This document shows, in pieces, positions 1 to 5,531 of a DNA stretch of 8,996 bases. Within the stretch, counting starts at the first letter, position 1, and each line of letters begins with the position of its first letter. A model generated the notes under the pieces. The model ran no database searches. It had not been told where the DNA came from and worked only from the letters and a program-made list of their open reading frames with translations. The stretch lies in assembly GCA_023409755.1 (NCBI GenBank), contig JAEYRA010000120.1, positions 1 through 8,996 on the forward strand, given 5' to 3'. Position numbers and translations under genes: made by a program. The DNA comes from Bacillota bacterium. GTDB lineage: Bacteria > Bacillota > Clostridia > Christensenellales > UMGS416.

Positions 1-1
1 G

Positions 2-1396
2 TCAGATCTTCCTGTGCTGCCAGCGTCCGGTGCGGAACCGCAGGAAGATGACGACGGAACGGGTGACCTGGTCGAAGAGGAACGCCGCCCACGCGCCGGT
101 CAGGCCCAGGCCCAGTGTCACCATGCCCAGGTAGCCCGCGCCCACGCGCACGATGCCCACACCCAGCACGGTCGCCACCAGCGGCCACACCGTGTCGCCA
201 GCCCCGCGCAGCCCGCCGCTGATGATGAGCTGGCTTGTTTGGAACGGCACCATGAGCGCACCCAGCCACAGCACCGCAGCCGAAGCCGCCACCACTGCCT
301 GGTCGGCGGTGAAGAGCCGGGAGATGGGGCCGGGGATGGCGATCAAGATGACGGTGAAGACGAGGGAGGTGGCCATGCCGATGCGGCGGGTTTCCTTGAG
401 GTACGCGTTGGCCAGTGCCGGCTCCCCGGCGCCCAGCGTCCGCCCGGCCAGCGAGGTGGCCGCCGCGCCTAGCGCCGCGCCGAAGTTGAACACCAGCCCC
501 TGAATGTTCATGTTGATGGTGTGGGCCGCCAGCGCCACATCGCCCAGGTCAGCCACCAGTTTGGAGAAGATGAGCAGGCCCGCCCGCATGGCGAGCTGCT
601 CCAGCGCCGCGGGGAAGCCGATGTACACGAGCTTGCCCAGGGCCGCGAAGTCAGGCCGGACGATGTCTCGGGCGTTGAGGCGGATGGCCAAGTTGCCGTT
701 GTTGAGCATGGCATAGAGTGCCATCACCAGCGCCACGGCCTTGGCCACCAGCTGGGCGATGGCCACGCCCTTCACCCCCAGCTGGGAGAAGGAGAACGGC
801 AAATACACCAGCACGAAGCCCACGATGACGTTGACGATGTTGGACGCGAGGTTGTAGACGGCAGGGATGCGGGTGTTCCCCGCGCCGCGCACCAGCGCCG
901 ATACCGCCGCCGGAATGGCCTGCAGCATGACGCCCAATGCGCTGTACTGCATATAGAGCACCGCGTCATCCAGATAGGAGGGTTGGGCCCCCATGAAGAG
1001 TACTAAATCTCTGGAAAAGATGAAGGTGAGAAGGCCGATGACCACGCCGACGATGGTATTGAGCCACAGCGTCAGCGCACTGATTTTCTTGGCCTGGGCG
1101 ACGTTGTCCGCCCCAATGGCACGGGCCACCAGCGCCGTGCCGCCCACGTTGAAGGCCTGAAAGAAGATAAAGCTGATGAGTACGGGCTGGGTGGTGATGC
1201 CCACGGCAGCCAGCGCGTTGGTGCCGATGTGCCCCACCATGATCATATTGACCATGCCCAGCAGTGACACCAGCATCAGCTCCGCCACCACCGGCCAGGC
1301 CAGGTCGATGATGGCTCGGCGCATCCGCCCCTTGGTGGGCAGCTCGGGCGGCACTTCGGTTTGCGTTGGGGCGATGTTCTCGGACACTTCGGACAA
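2..1396 (-). CDS. MATE family multidrug/toxin efflux transporter
   Basis: This is a 464-residue polytopic membrane protein that most likely exports cationic drugs or toxic metabolites in exchange for Na+ or H+. After a charged N-terminal tail (about residues 1-27) the sequence is a series of hydrophobic segments consistent with 12 helices in two six-helix halves. The first helix carries the MATE pattern P-V-x-A-E-L followed by MIMVGHIGTNALAAVG (residues 51-66). The gene is complete: TGA stop at positions 2-4 and typical family length (about 450-480). The start is TTG at 1394-1396, supported by a GAGGG ribosome binding site seven bases upstream; no in-frame ATG lies nearby with a comparable site. 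Asn50 sits where NorM-type transporters have the coupling Asp of helix 1 (Asp36 in Vibrio cholerae NorM, aligned by eye). The family call is secure; the substrate cannot be read from the sequence. Confidence 0.93.
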   Translation of the reverse strand: MSEVSENIAPTQTEVPPELPTKGRMRRAIIDLAWPVVAELMLVSLLGMVNMIMVGHIGTNALAAVGITTQPVLISFIFFQAFNVGGTALVARAIGADNVAQAKKISALTLWLNTIVGVVIGLLTFIFSRDLVLFMGAQPSYLDDAVLYMQYSALGVMLQAIPAAVSALVRGAGNTRIPAVYNLASNIVNVIVGFVLVYLPFSFSQLGVKGVAIAQLVAKAVALVMALYAMLNNGNLAIRLNARDIVRPDFAALGKLVYIGFPAALEQLAMRAGLLIFSKLVADLGDVALAAHTINMNIQGLVFNFGAALGAAATSLAGRTLGAGEPALANAYLKETRRIGMATSLVFTVILIAIPGPISRLFTADQAVVAASAAVLWLGALMVPFQTSQLIISGGLRGAGDTVWPLVATVLGVGIVRVGAGYLGMVTLGLGLTGAWAAFLFDQVTRSVVIFLRFRTGRWQHRKI

Positions 1397-1463
1397 TGCG
1401 ATTCCCTCTTCCTTTCCGATAGCTCCATTGCCATGGCCGCCCGCCAGAGGGCAGTCAAGCCAC

Positions 1464-1491
1464 AGTATAGCACTTTGGCGGGGGGAAGCAA
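1464..1491 (-). promoter_or_regulatory. Predicted sigma-70-type promoter of the MATE gene
   Basis: On the minus strand a TATACT -10 box (1464-1469) lies 16 bases from a TTGCTT -35 box (1486-1491). The -10 matches consensus at five of six positions; the -35 matches only at TTG. The predicted leader of about 60 bases ends at the TTG start. I saw no riboswitch-like structure in the leader, although MATE genes are sometimes riboswitch-controlled. Confidence 0.45.
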
Positions 1492-1499
1492 CCGAACGA

Positions 1500-1716
1500 A
1501 CTGCCGATCAGCGTTGTCTATACAATCGAATGAGCGATGAGGCACGGCCGAAATCTGCGGGTTTACGTGGGATTGCGGCATCAGATGCTAACCGTTCTTT
1601 CGTATTAACGGTTCGGTAACATTGCCAAAACGGTGAAATTACCGCCATTGCAAGGAATATTTCAGCTCTACTCGCCATGGCAGGGATGCCCATGGAGCTA
1701 GTGTCTGAGAGCCAGT
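1500..1716. other. Intergenic stretch with CGGT/ACCG repeats, no gene
   Basis: No convincing gene lies between the MATE promoter and the aminopeptidase terminator. The most structured part is the AT-richer patch 1590-1644. It contains an inverted repeat AACCGTT (1590-1596) / AACGGTT (1607-1613), then CGGTAA (1614-1619) paired with TTACCG (1639-1644), and a further CGGT at 1631-1634. This could be an operator cluster or a decayed regulatory region. A 61-codon minus-strand open frame (1508-1693) lacks a ribosome binding site and resembles no family I know. Confidence 0.4.
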
Positions 1717-1753
1717 AAAACCACGCGCCAGCCGCATTCGCGGCTGGCGCGTG
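1717..1753 (-). terminator. Intrinsic terminator after the aminopeptidase gene
   Basis: A perfect 14-base-pair GC-rich stem (1722-1735 with 1740-1753) encloses a four-base loop. On the minus strand it is followed by GTTTTAC. It lies about 40 bases past the stop of the M29 aminopeptidase. On the plus strand it is followed only by TTGTTGT, so leftward termination is the better reading. Confidence 0.85.
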
Positions 1754-1792
1754 TTGTTGTAATGGGTGCGGTACTTGCGAGGACCGTCGTCG

Positions 1793-2908
1793 TCAGACCA
1801 GGTTCTCCGGGTTCAGGCACTCCAGCTCGGGCAGCACGAAGCGGCCATCCTTCCGCACGAGCACATCGTCGAACCAAAGCTCGCCGCCGCCGTATTCGGG
1901 TGTCTGGATCAAGACAAGATCCCAATGGATGGCGCTCTTGTTGCCGTTGAAGGCCTCGTCGTAGGCGCTGCCGGGCGTCAGGTGGATGGACCCGGCAATC
2001 TTCTCGTCAAAGAGCGTGTCCTTCATGGCGCTGGTGATGTAGGGGTTGACGCCGATGGCGAACTCACCCACGTAGCGGGCACCTTCGTCGGTGTCGAGGA
2101 TGTGGTTGATGAGCTCGGTGTTGTTGCCGGTGGCCTCCACAATCTTGCCGTTTTCAAAGCGGAAGCGGATGTTCTCAAACGTCGCGCCGTTGTAGAGGGA
2201 GGGCGTGTTGTACTGGATGGTGCCATTGAGTGAATCGCGCACCGGGGCGGTGAAGACCTCGCCGTCGGGGATGTTGAGCGCGCCGTCGCACTTGATGGCC
2301 GCAAAGCCCTTGATGGAGAAGGTGAGGTCGGTGTCGCGGGCGGTGAGGCGCACCCGGTCGGTGCGCTGCATCAAATCCACCAGCTTGTCCATGGCGCGGC
2401 TCATCTTGGCGTAATCGAGGCAGCACACCTTGAAGTAGTAGTCCTCGAAGGCGTCGGTGGACATGCCGGCCATCTGCGCCATGCCCTGGGAGGGATAGCG
2501 CAGCACCACCCAGCGGGTCTGGGGCACGCGGATCGTGCCGTGCACGCGCTCGTTGTAGATGCGCATGTACTGGGCCATCTTCTCGGCGGGCACGTCGGCG
2601 TATTCCGAGGCGTTGTTACCGCCCCGCACGCCGATGTAGCACTGCATCTGGGCCATCAGGGCGCCGTCGTTGTCGGCCCAGGCCGTCAGGCTCGCCTCGG
2701 TGCCGCCGAGGATGAGCTCCCGCAGCACGCGGCGGTCACGCAGCCATACGTGGGGGTTGCCCCCGGCGGCGCTGACGGCCTTGACGAGCTCGTTCACGAA
2801 CTCCAGGTGGTCACCGAACATCTCGATGAGCACGTGTTCACCGGGCTTCACCCGGCAGGAGAAGTTGACCAGGTTGCCGGCCAACGTTGTCAATCTGGGG
2901 TCTTTCAT
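1793..2908 (-). CDS. M29-family metallo-aminopeptidase (AmpS/aminopeptidase II type)
   Basis: This 371-residue cytoplasmic protein matches the thermophilic metalloprotease family M29, which removes N-terminal amino acids from peptides using a two-metal centre. The metal-binding C-terminal half is intact. Glu217 is in the DGEVF motif, Glu282 in GEFAIG, His309 in SIHL, and His328 and Asp330 in AIHWD. Tyr316 in GSAY fits the conserved active-site Tyr. The order and spacing match AmpS/AP-T enzymes. There is no signal peptide. ATG at 2906-2908 is preceded by AGGAGG with five-base spacing, an unambiguous start. The length is slightly below the 400-410 of the best-known members but nothing essential is missing. 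It is a single-gene unit with its own promoter and terminator, divergent from the HAD gene. Its likely role is peptide turnover; the residue preference is not predictable. Confidence 0.95.
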   Translation of the reverse strand: MKDPRLTTLAGNLVNFSCRVKPGEHVLIEMFGDHLEFVNELVKAVSAAGGNPHVWLRDRRVLRELILGGTEASLTAWADNDGALMAQMQCYIGVRGGNNASEYADVPAEKMAQYMRIYNERVHGTIRVPQTRWVVLRYPSQGMAQMAGMSTDAFEDYYFKVCCLDYAKMSRAMDKLVDLMQRTDRVRLTARDTDLTFSIKGFAAIKCDGALNIPDGEVFTAPVRDSLNGTIQYNTPSLYNGATFENIRFRFENGKIVEATGNNTELINHILDTDEGARYVGEFAIGVNPYITSAMKDTLFDEKIAGSIHLTPGSAYDEAFNGNKSAIHWDLVLIQTPEYGGGELWFDDVLVRKDGRFVLPELECLNPENLV

Positions 2909-2927
2909 GGTATCCTCCTGTGCAATG

Positions 2928-2943
2928 GGCCGGAAAACCGGCC
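2928..2943 (-). promoter_or_regulatory. 5'-leader hairpin of the aminopeptidase mRNA
   Basis: A perfect six-base-pair stem GGCCGG/CCGGCC with an AAAA loop (UUUU in the minus-strand transcript) lies between the predicted transcription start (about 2946) and the ribosome binding site at 2913-2918. It would fold at the extreme 5' end of the mRNA. Such hairpins can protect transcripts from decay or could form a DNA operator; which applies here is inference. Confidence 0.5.
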
Positions 2944-2952
2944 GATGGAATC

Positions 2953-2981
2953 AGTATAAACCGGAAGGCTTGCTTTTCCAA
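2953..2981 (-). promoter_or_regulatory. Predicted promoter of the aminopeptidase gene
   Basis: On the minus strand, TTGGAA (2976-2981) and TATACT (2953-2958) are separated by exactly 17 bases. The -35 matches consensus at four of six positions and the -10 at five of six. Transcription would begin near 2946, leaving a leader of roughly 38 bases. Confidence 0.6.
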
Positions 2982-2999
2982 CTCCTATTGTGCCATGAT
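2970..2999 (+). promoter_or_regulatory. Weak candidate promoter for the HAD/toroid operon
   Basis: On the plus strand TTGCTT (2970-2975) and CATGAT (2994-2999) are 18 bases apart. Both boxes are weak matches. The placement is sensible: a start near 3006 would give a short leader carrying the GGAGGAG site. Its -35 box abuts the -35 box of the opposing aminopeptidase promoter. Confidence 0.3.
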
Positions 3000-3011
3000 G
3001 GAGAAAAGTGC

Positions 3012-3018
3012 GGAGGAG
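3012..3018 (+). promoter_or_regulatory. Ribosome binding site that fixes the HAD gene start
   Basis: GGAGGAG lies just upstream of ATG 3023-3025. An in-frame GTG at 3008 would place this site inside the coding region and add only an Arg-rich Met-Arg-Arg-Arg-His prefix, so the ATG is preferred. Confidence 0.8.
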
Positions 3019-3022
3019 ACAC

Positions 3023-3595
3023 ATGGAGCGAGCGGTCTTCTTTGACCTGCAGGGGACGCTGGGCGGCGATTATATGGGCGACATCCAGGATTTTGCCTTC
3101 TACCCCTTCGCGGCTGAGGCCATCGCCACGGCGCGGCGGGCGGGGTACCGGGCGCTCATCGTCACCAACCAAAGCCACATTGCCAGGGGCATGCTCACGC
3201 TGGAGGAGTTCTGGCGGCGGGCCGAGGCGCTGGGCCAGGAGCTGGCGGCGCAGGGCGCGCTATGGGATGGCGTCTACTGCTGCCCCCACCGTAAGGGGGA
3301 CGTGTGCGGCTGCAAGAAGCCCCTGCCCGGGATGGTACTGCAGGCAGCGGCGGAGTGGGACCTCGATCTATCCGCCAGTTGGGTGGTGGGCGATTCCGGC
3401 TCGGCCGACGTGGGGCTGGCCCGGCGCGTTGGCGCGGGTGCCGTGCTGGTGCTGACCGGCGGAGGATTGGGTTCGGTGGGGGAGCATCGGTTCCGCTGGC
3501 AGGAATACGAGGCCGACCACATCGCCGCCGATGCCCTGGCGGCAGTGCGCTGGATTGTGGCGTGGGGGAGCAACGGGGCGGGGGAGGAGTCATAA
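3023..3595 (+). CDS. HAD-superfamily phosphatase, GmhB/HisB-N-like (HAD-IIIA), variant motif I
   Basis: This 190-residue cytoplasmic protein resembles D-glycero-D-manno-heptose 1,7-bisphosphate 7-phosphatase and the histidinol-phosphatase domain. Motif I is FFDLQGT with nucleophile Asp8. Motif II is in VTNQSHIARG (Thr48). A zinc-loop pattern CPH...CGC (Cys87, His89, Cys95, Cys97) follows, then the motif III Lys in CKKP (98-99). Motif IV is VVGDSGSAD (Asp124, Asp129). The length matches GmhB (about 190). The zinc loop is shorter than in E. coli GmhB, with five residues between His89 and Cys95. Most notable, residue 10 is Gln where phosphatases normally have the second catalytic Asp (codon CAG at 3050-3052), so activity may be altered. 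The HAD call is secure, but the substrate is unknown and no heptose or histidine genes lie nearby. It is the first gene of a two-gene operon. Confidence 0.88.
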   Translation: MERAVFFDLQGTLGGDYMGDIQDFAFYPFAAEAIATARRAGYRALIVTNQSHIARGMLTLEEFWRRAEALGQELAAQGALWDGVYCCPHRKGDVCGCKKPLPGMVLQAAAEWDLDLSASWVVGDSGSADVGLARRVGAGAVLVLTGGGLGSVGEHRFRWQEYEADHIAADALAAVRWIVAWGSNGAGEES

Positions 3596-3598
3596 ACC

Positions 3599-4627
3599 AT
3601 GAGCGATCACGCCGCTGTCGATTACCTGCTCGCCCACGCCGGGCCCTCCATCCGTTACCGTTTGCGGCGGGAGGTACTGGCCGAGCCACCGGACAGCGCG
3701 GACAGGGCAGCCCTGCAACAGGAGATTCTGCGCGATGCGCGGGTGCAGGCGCAGTTGGCCCTCCGCCAGCCCGATGGCTGGCTCGGCGGGGCCTTCCATG
3801 GCTGGAACGAGCCCGAGAGTGCCGTGCGGTATCTCACCGAACTGGGTGTGGAGGGCAGTCACCCGGTCATCCAGGGGGCGCTGGAGGCTCTCACGGCCCG
3901 GGGCGACCGCTTCGACGACGGCAGCCTGGCCCGGGTGGGCAAGTGGCTGGACGCGGCGGGGGTGGGTGGTTCGCGCATGATCCTGGCGTGTGTGTTTGCC
4001 TACGCCGGGGTGGAAGATGCGCCGGTGGTGGCCGAGCAGATCCCGGAAGCGTTGATGGGCTTCGCCTTTGCTGCCGGGGTGGGGAGCATGGAGGAGGTCT
4101 GCCGCCCCCACCGGGATGGCAAGCTCGTGTTCCGCGATGGCGTGCGCTGGCCCAGCATTTACCACCTTCGTCTGCTGGCGCTGACCCATAGCTGGCGAAC
4201 GGGGGAGAACCTTGCCGCCGTGGCTGCGGCGGTGGAGCGCTTGGCGACGCTGTCACCCATTCCCCCCATCAAACTGCTGCATGGCAGCCAAATCGTGTCG
4301 CCGGCATCGGTGTACATGAATGACTTCGCTCCCGACCCCAGGCAGCTCACCTCGGCGGAGTGGATGCAGTGGTTCCACCGCACCGAGCTGCTGGCGCGGC
4401 TGGGCATCGCGGGGCGGTCGCCGACGGTGGCGCGCCAGCTCCAGTGGCTGCGGGGCGAGCTCGCCGCACATGAGGGGCTGTTCACCCGACCCCTGTCCCA
4501 CCCGTACTTCACCAAATGGTCACAGTACATGGGGCTGGCGCTGGAGCCCGACTGGAAGCGCCGCGTAGCGCGGGTGTGCGACCTCACGTTCCGCAGCGTA
4601 CTCATTTTGCACCATGGGGCGCGGTAA
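3599..4627 (+). CDS. Hypothetical protein resembling squalene-cyclase/prenyltransferase alpha-toroid proteins
   Basis: I do not recognise a named gene. The 342-residue product has no signal peptide and no clear membrane helix. Its helical character and the segment around residues 58-100 (a PDGWLGG turn, then a helix ending before ELGVEGSHPV) resemble the repeats of terpene-cyclase/prenyltransferase-type alpha/alpha-toroid proteins. The N-terminal AGPSIRYRLRREVL and the C-terminal DLTFRSVLILHH fit uncharacterised members of that group. No DxDD-type cyclisation motif is visible, so cyclase activity should not be assumed. The ATG lies three bases after the HAD stop codon, and its AGGAG site (3585-3589) is inside the end of the HAD gene. 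This indicates co-transcription and probable translational coupling. The reading frame is sound because GC-rich codon use matches the neighbouring genes; the fold assignment is tentative. Confidence 0.8.
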   Translation: MSDHAAVDYLLAHAGPSIRYRLRREVLAEPPDSADRAALQQEILRDARVQAQLALRQPDGWLGGAFHGWNEPESAVRYLTELGVEGSHPVIQGALEALTARGDRFDDGSLARVGKWLDAAGVGGSRMILACVFAYAGVEDAPVVAEQIPEALMGFAFAAGVGSMEEVCRPHRDGKLVFRDGVRWPSIYHLRLLALTHSWRTGENLAAVAAAVERLATLSPIPPIKLLHGSQIVSPASVYMNDFAPDPRQLTSAEWMQWFHRTELLARLGIAGRSPTVARQLQWLRGELAAHEGLFTRPLSHPYFTKWSQYMGLALEPDWKRRVARVCDLTFRSVLILHHGAR

Positions 4628-4659
4628 AAGGATGCGGTTTGGGATAAGAACTGTGCTTT

Positions 4660-4685
4660 GCAGCCGCATATATGTTTGTGGCTGC
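4660..4685. terminator. Possible shared terminator between converging genes
   Basis: A nine-base-pair stem (4660-4668 with 4677-4685, one G-T pair) with an eight-base loop sits in the 91-base gap between the plus-strand toroid-like gene and the minus-strand orphan gene. Neither side has a T-run, so it is a weak terminator candidate. The position between convergent genes is the main support. Confidence 0.3.
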
Positions 4686-4718
4686 TGCAGACGGTCACAG
4701 CACGTACTCGAATGCACC

Positions 4719-5351
4719 TTAGTCTGAGTTGCCAAAGATGAAAAGAATGCACATACCGTTGCTGACAACGGCTTCCATTCTGTGTGTCGCACACGAAAAT
4801 GCAGAATGGTACCGGCATATGTCTGGATCAATTGTTACAAGATACCGGGGTGCTAGCACGAAAGATGGCTGCTGTACTCCGAGAAGACCATCGTTGACTC
4901 CATCAAAAAAGCCATCAGTGCCATCGTACAGTTTCTTTTTGTAGGAATCGTGCTGTTCTTTGGTGTAGAACGAATAATTCCCCACTGCTTCCTGGCAAAT
5001 CGAATCGTAGATTCCGCCATCAGCCAGAAATTCTACTGTAACCTTGGCGGAGAACACCATGTGTTTCAACAAATCCCTTGAAGGGGAAAGGCTATGCCAC
5101 CCAATTCCGTCGACCACAGAACTGACGAACCTGCTTTTGATCGCTTGGGATATGGACTGCTCCACATCGTAGCCATCAGAAAGATGAGCGGTGAGATCGT
5201 AAAATTCCGCATCCAAGGTGTCTCCATAGGAAAAGTACTGGCTATAGCTAAGGGACAGCTCCTCCAGAAGACCATGCAGCACACCGCTGAAGTAAAGAGT
5301 TCGGGCTCCTTCTTTCTCATACAGGCTGATCAATTCATTTTGAATGGCCAA
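4719..5351 (-). CDS. Unrecognised 210-residue protein in an AT-richer patch
   Basis: No family is recognised. The product looks soluble and mixed alpha/beta, with no signal peptide, clear membrane helix or coiled coil. Visible features are a Tyr/Ser-rich segment near residues 34-42 (SLSYSQYFS), a lysine cluster at 138-140, a Gly/Asp-rich stretch at 143-155 and Cys residues at 119, 179, 186 and 201. Base composition differs from every neighbour: positions 5161-5220 are 48 percent GC against 78 percent for 3901-3960. The start is TTG (5349-5351), nine bases from an AGGAGG site. A closer out-of-frame ATG opens only an eight-codon frame. It is a single gene, apparently with its own promoter region. 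The strong ribosome binding site and uninterrupted 210 codons argue it is real. Recent transfer is the likely explanation for its composition. Confidence 0.72.
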   Translation of the reverse strand: MAIQNELISLYEKEGARTLYFSGVLHGLLEELSLSYSQYFSYGDTLDAEFYDLTAHLSDGYDVEQSISQAIKSRFVSSVVDGIGWHSLSPSRDLLKHMVFSAKVTVEFLADGGIYDSICQEAVGNYSFYTKEQHDSYKKKLYDGTDGFFDGVNDGLLGVQQPSFVLAPRYLVTIDPDICRYHSAFSCATHRMEAVVSNGMCILFIFGNSD

Positions 5352-5360
5352 TGCATTCCA

Positions 5361-5366
5361 CCTCCT
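5361..5366 (-). promoter_or_regulatory. AGGAGG ribosome binding site of the orphan gene
   Basis: A perfect AGGAGG on the minus strand is nine bases from the TTG start (5349-5351). It is only four bases from an ATG at 5354-5356 that is in another frame and ends after eight codons. The site favours TTG as the true start. Confidence 0.7.
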
Positions 5367-5397
5367 GCGAAAGAGTAAGGTGTTCTTCCTTCAACTC

Positions 5398-5429
5398 AGT
5401 ATATCATGGAAAATTTTGCGTACTACGCA
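5398..5429 (-). promoter_or_regulatory. Candidate promoter with overlapping palindrome for the orphan gene
   Basis: On the minus strand TATACT (5398-5403) fits a -10 box. The place expected for its -35 box is covered by a perfect palindrome TGCGTA-C-TACGCA (5417-5429), with no good -35 hexamer. This suggests an operator or activator site controlling a promoter with a weak -35. Short ATTTTGC repeats occur at 5413-5419, 5443-5449 and 5467-5473. All regulatory meaning is inferred. Confidence 0.35.
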
Positions 5430-5481
5430 TCCTAGTCAAAGTATTTTGCCATTTACATACTATTCGATTTTGCGTGCATAG

Positions 5482-5518
5482 AACAACGCCCGCCGGGTGT
5501 TGTCCGGCGGGCGTTGTT
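5482..5518 (-). terminator. Intrinsic terminator after htpG
   Basis: A perfect 15-base-pair stem (5482-5496 with 5504-5518) with a seven-base loop starts 13 bases past the htpG stop codon. The 3' flank in the leftward direction is only weakly T-rich, but the stem is very stable and the placement is typical. Confidence 0.8.
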
Positions 5519-5531
5519 GATGAGGCCAGGT

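Noticed and set aside
1514..1525. The short inverted repeat TTGT-CTAT-ACAA as an operator or promoter
   Set aside because: Four-base arms arise often by chance, and no matching -35 box or gene start is correctly placed.
1508..1693. A possible 61-residue minus-strand gene upstream of the MATE gene
   Set aside because: There is no ribosome binding site before its ATG, it overlaps the repeat patch, and the product resembles nothing known.
3590..4189. A 199-codon minus-strand open frame opposite the toroid-like gene
   Set aside because: The plus-strand frame has a ribosome binding site, operon spacing and family resemblance. The antisense frame has none of these.
3304..4191. A 295-codon plus-strand open frame overlapping the HAD and toroid-like genes
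   Set aside because: It is out of frame with two well-supported genes and its Gly/Arg-rich product is typical of a frame shadow.
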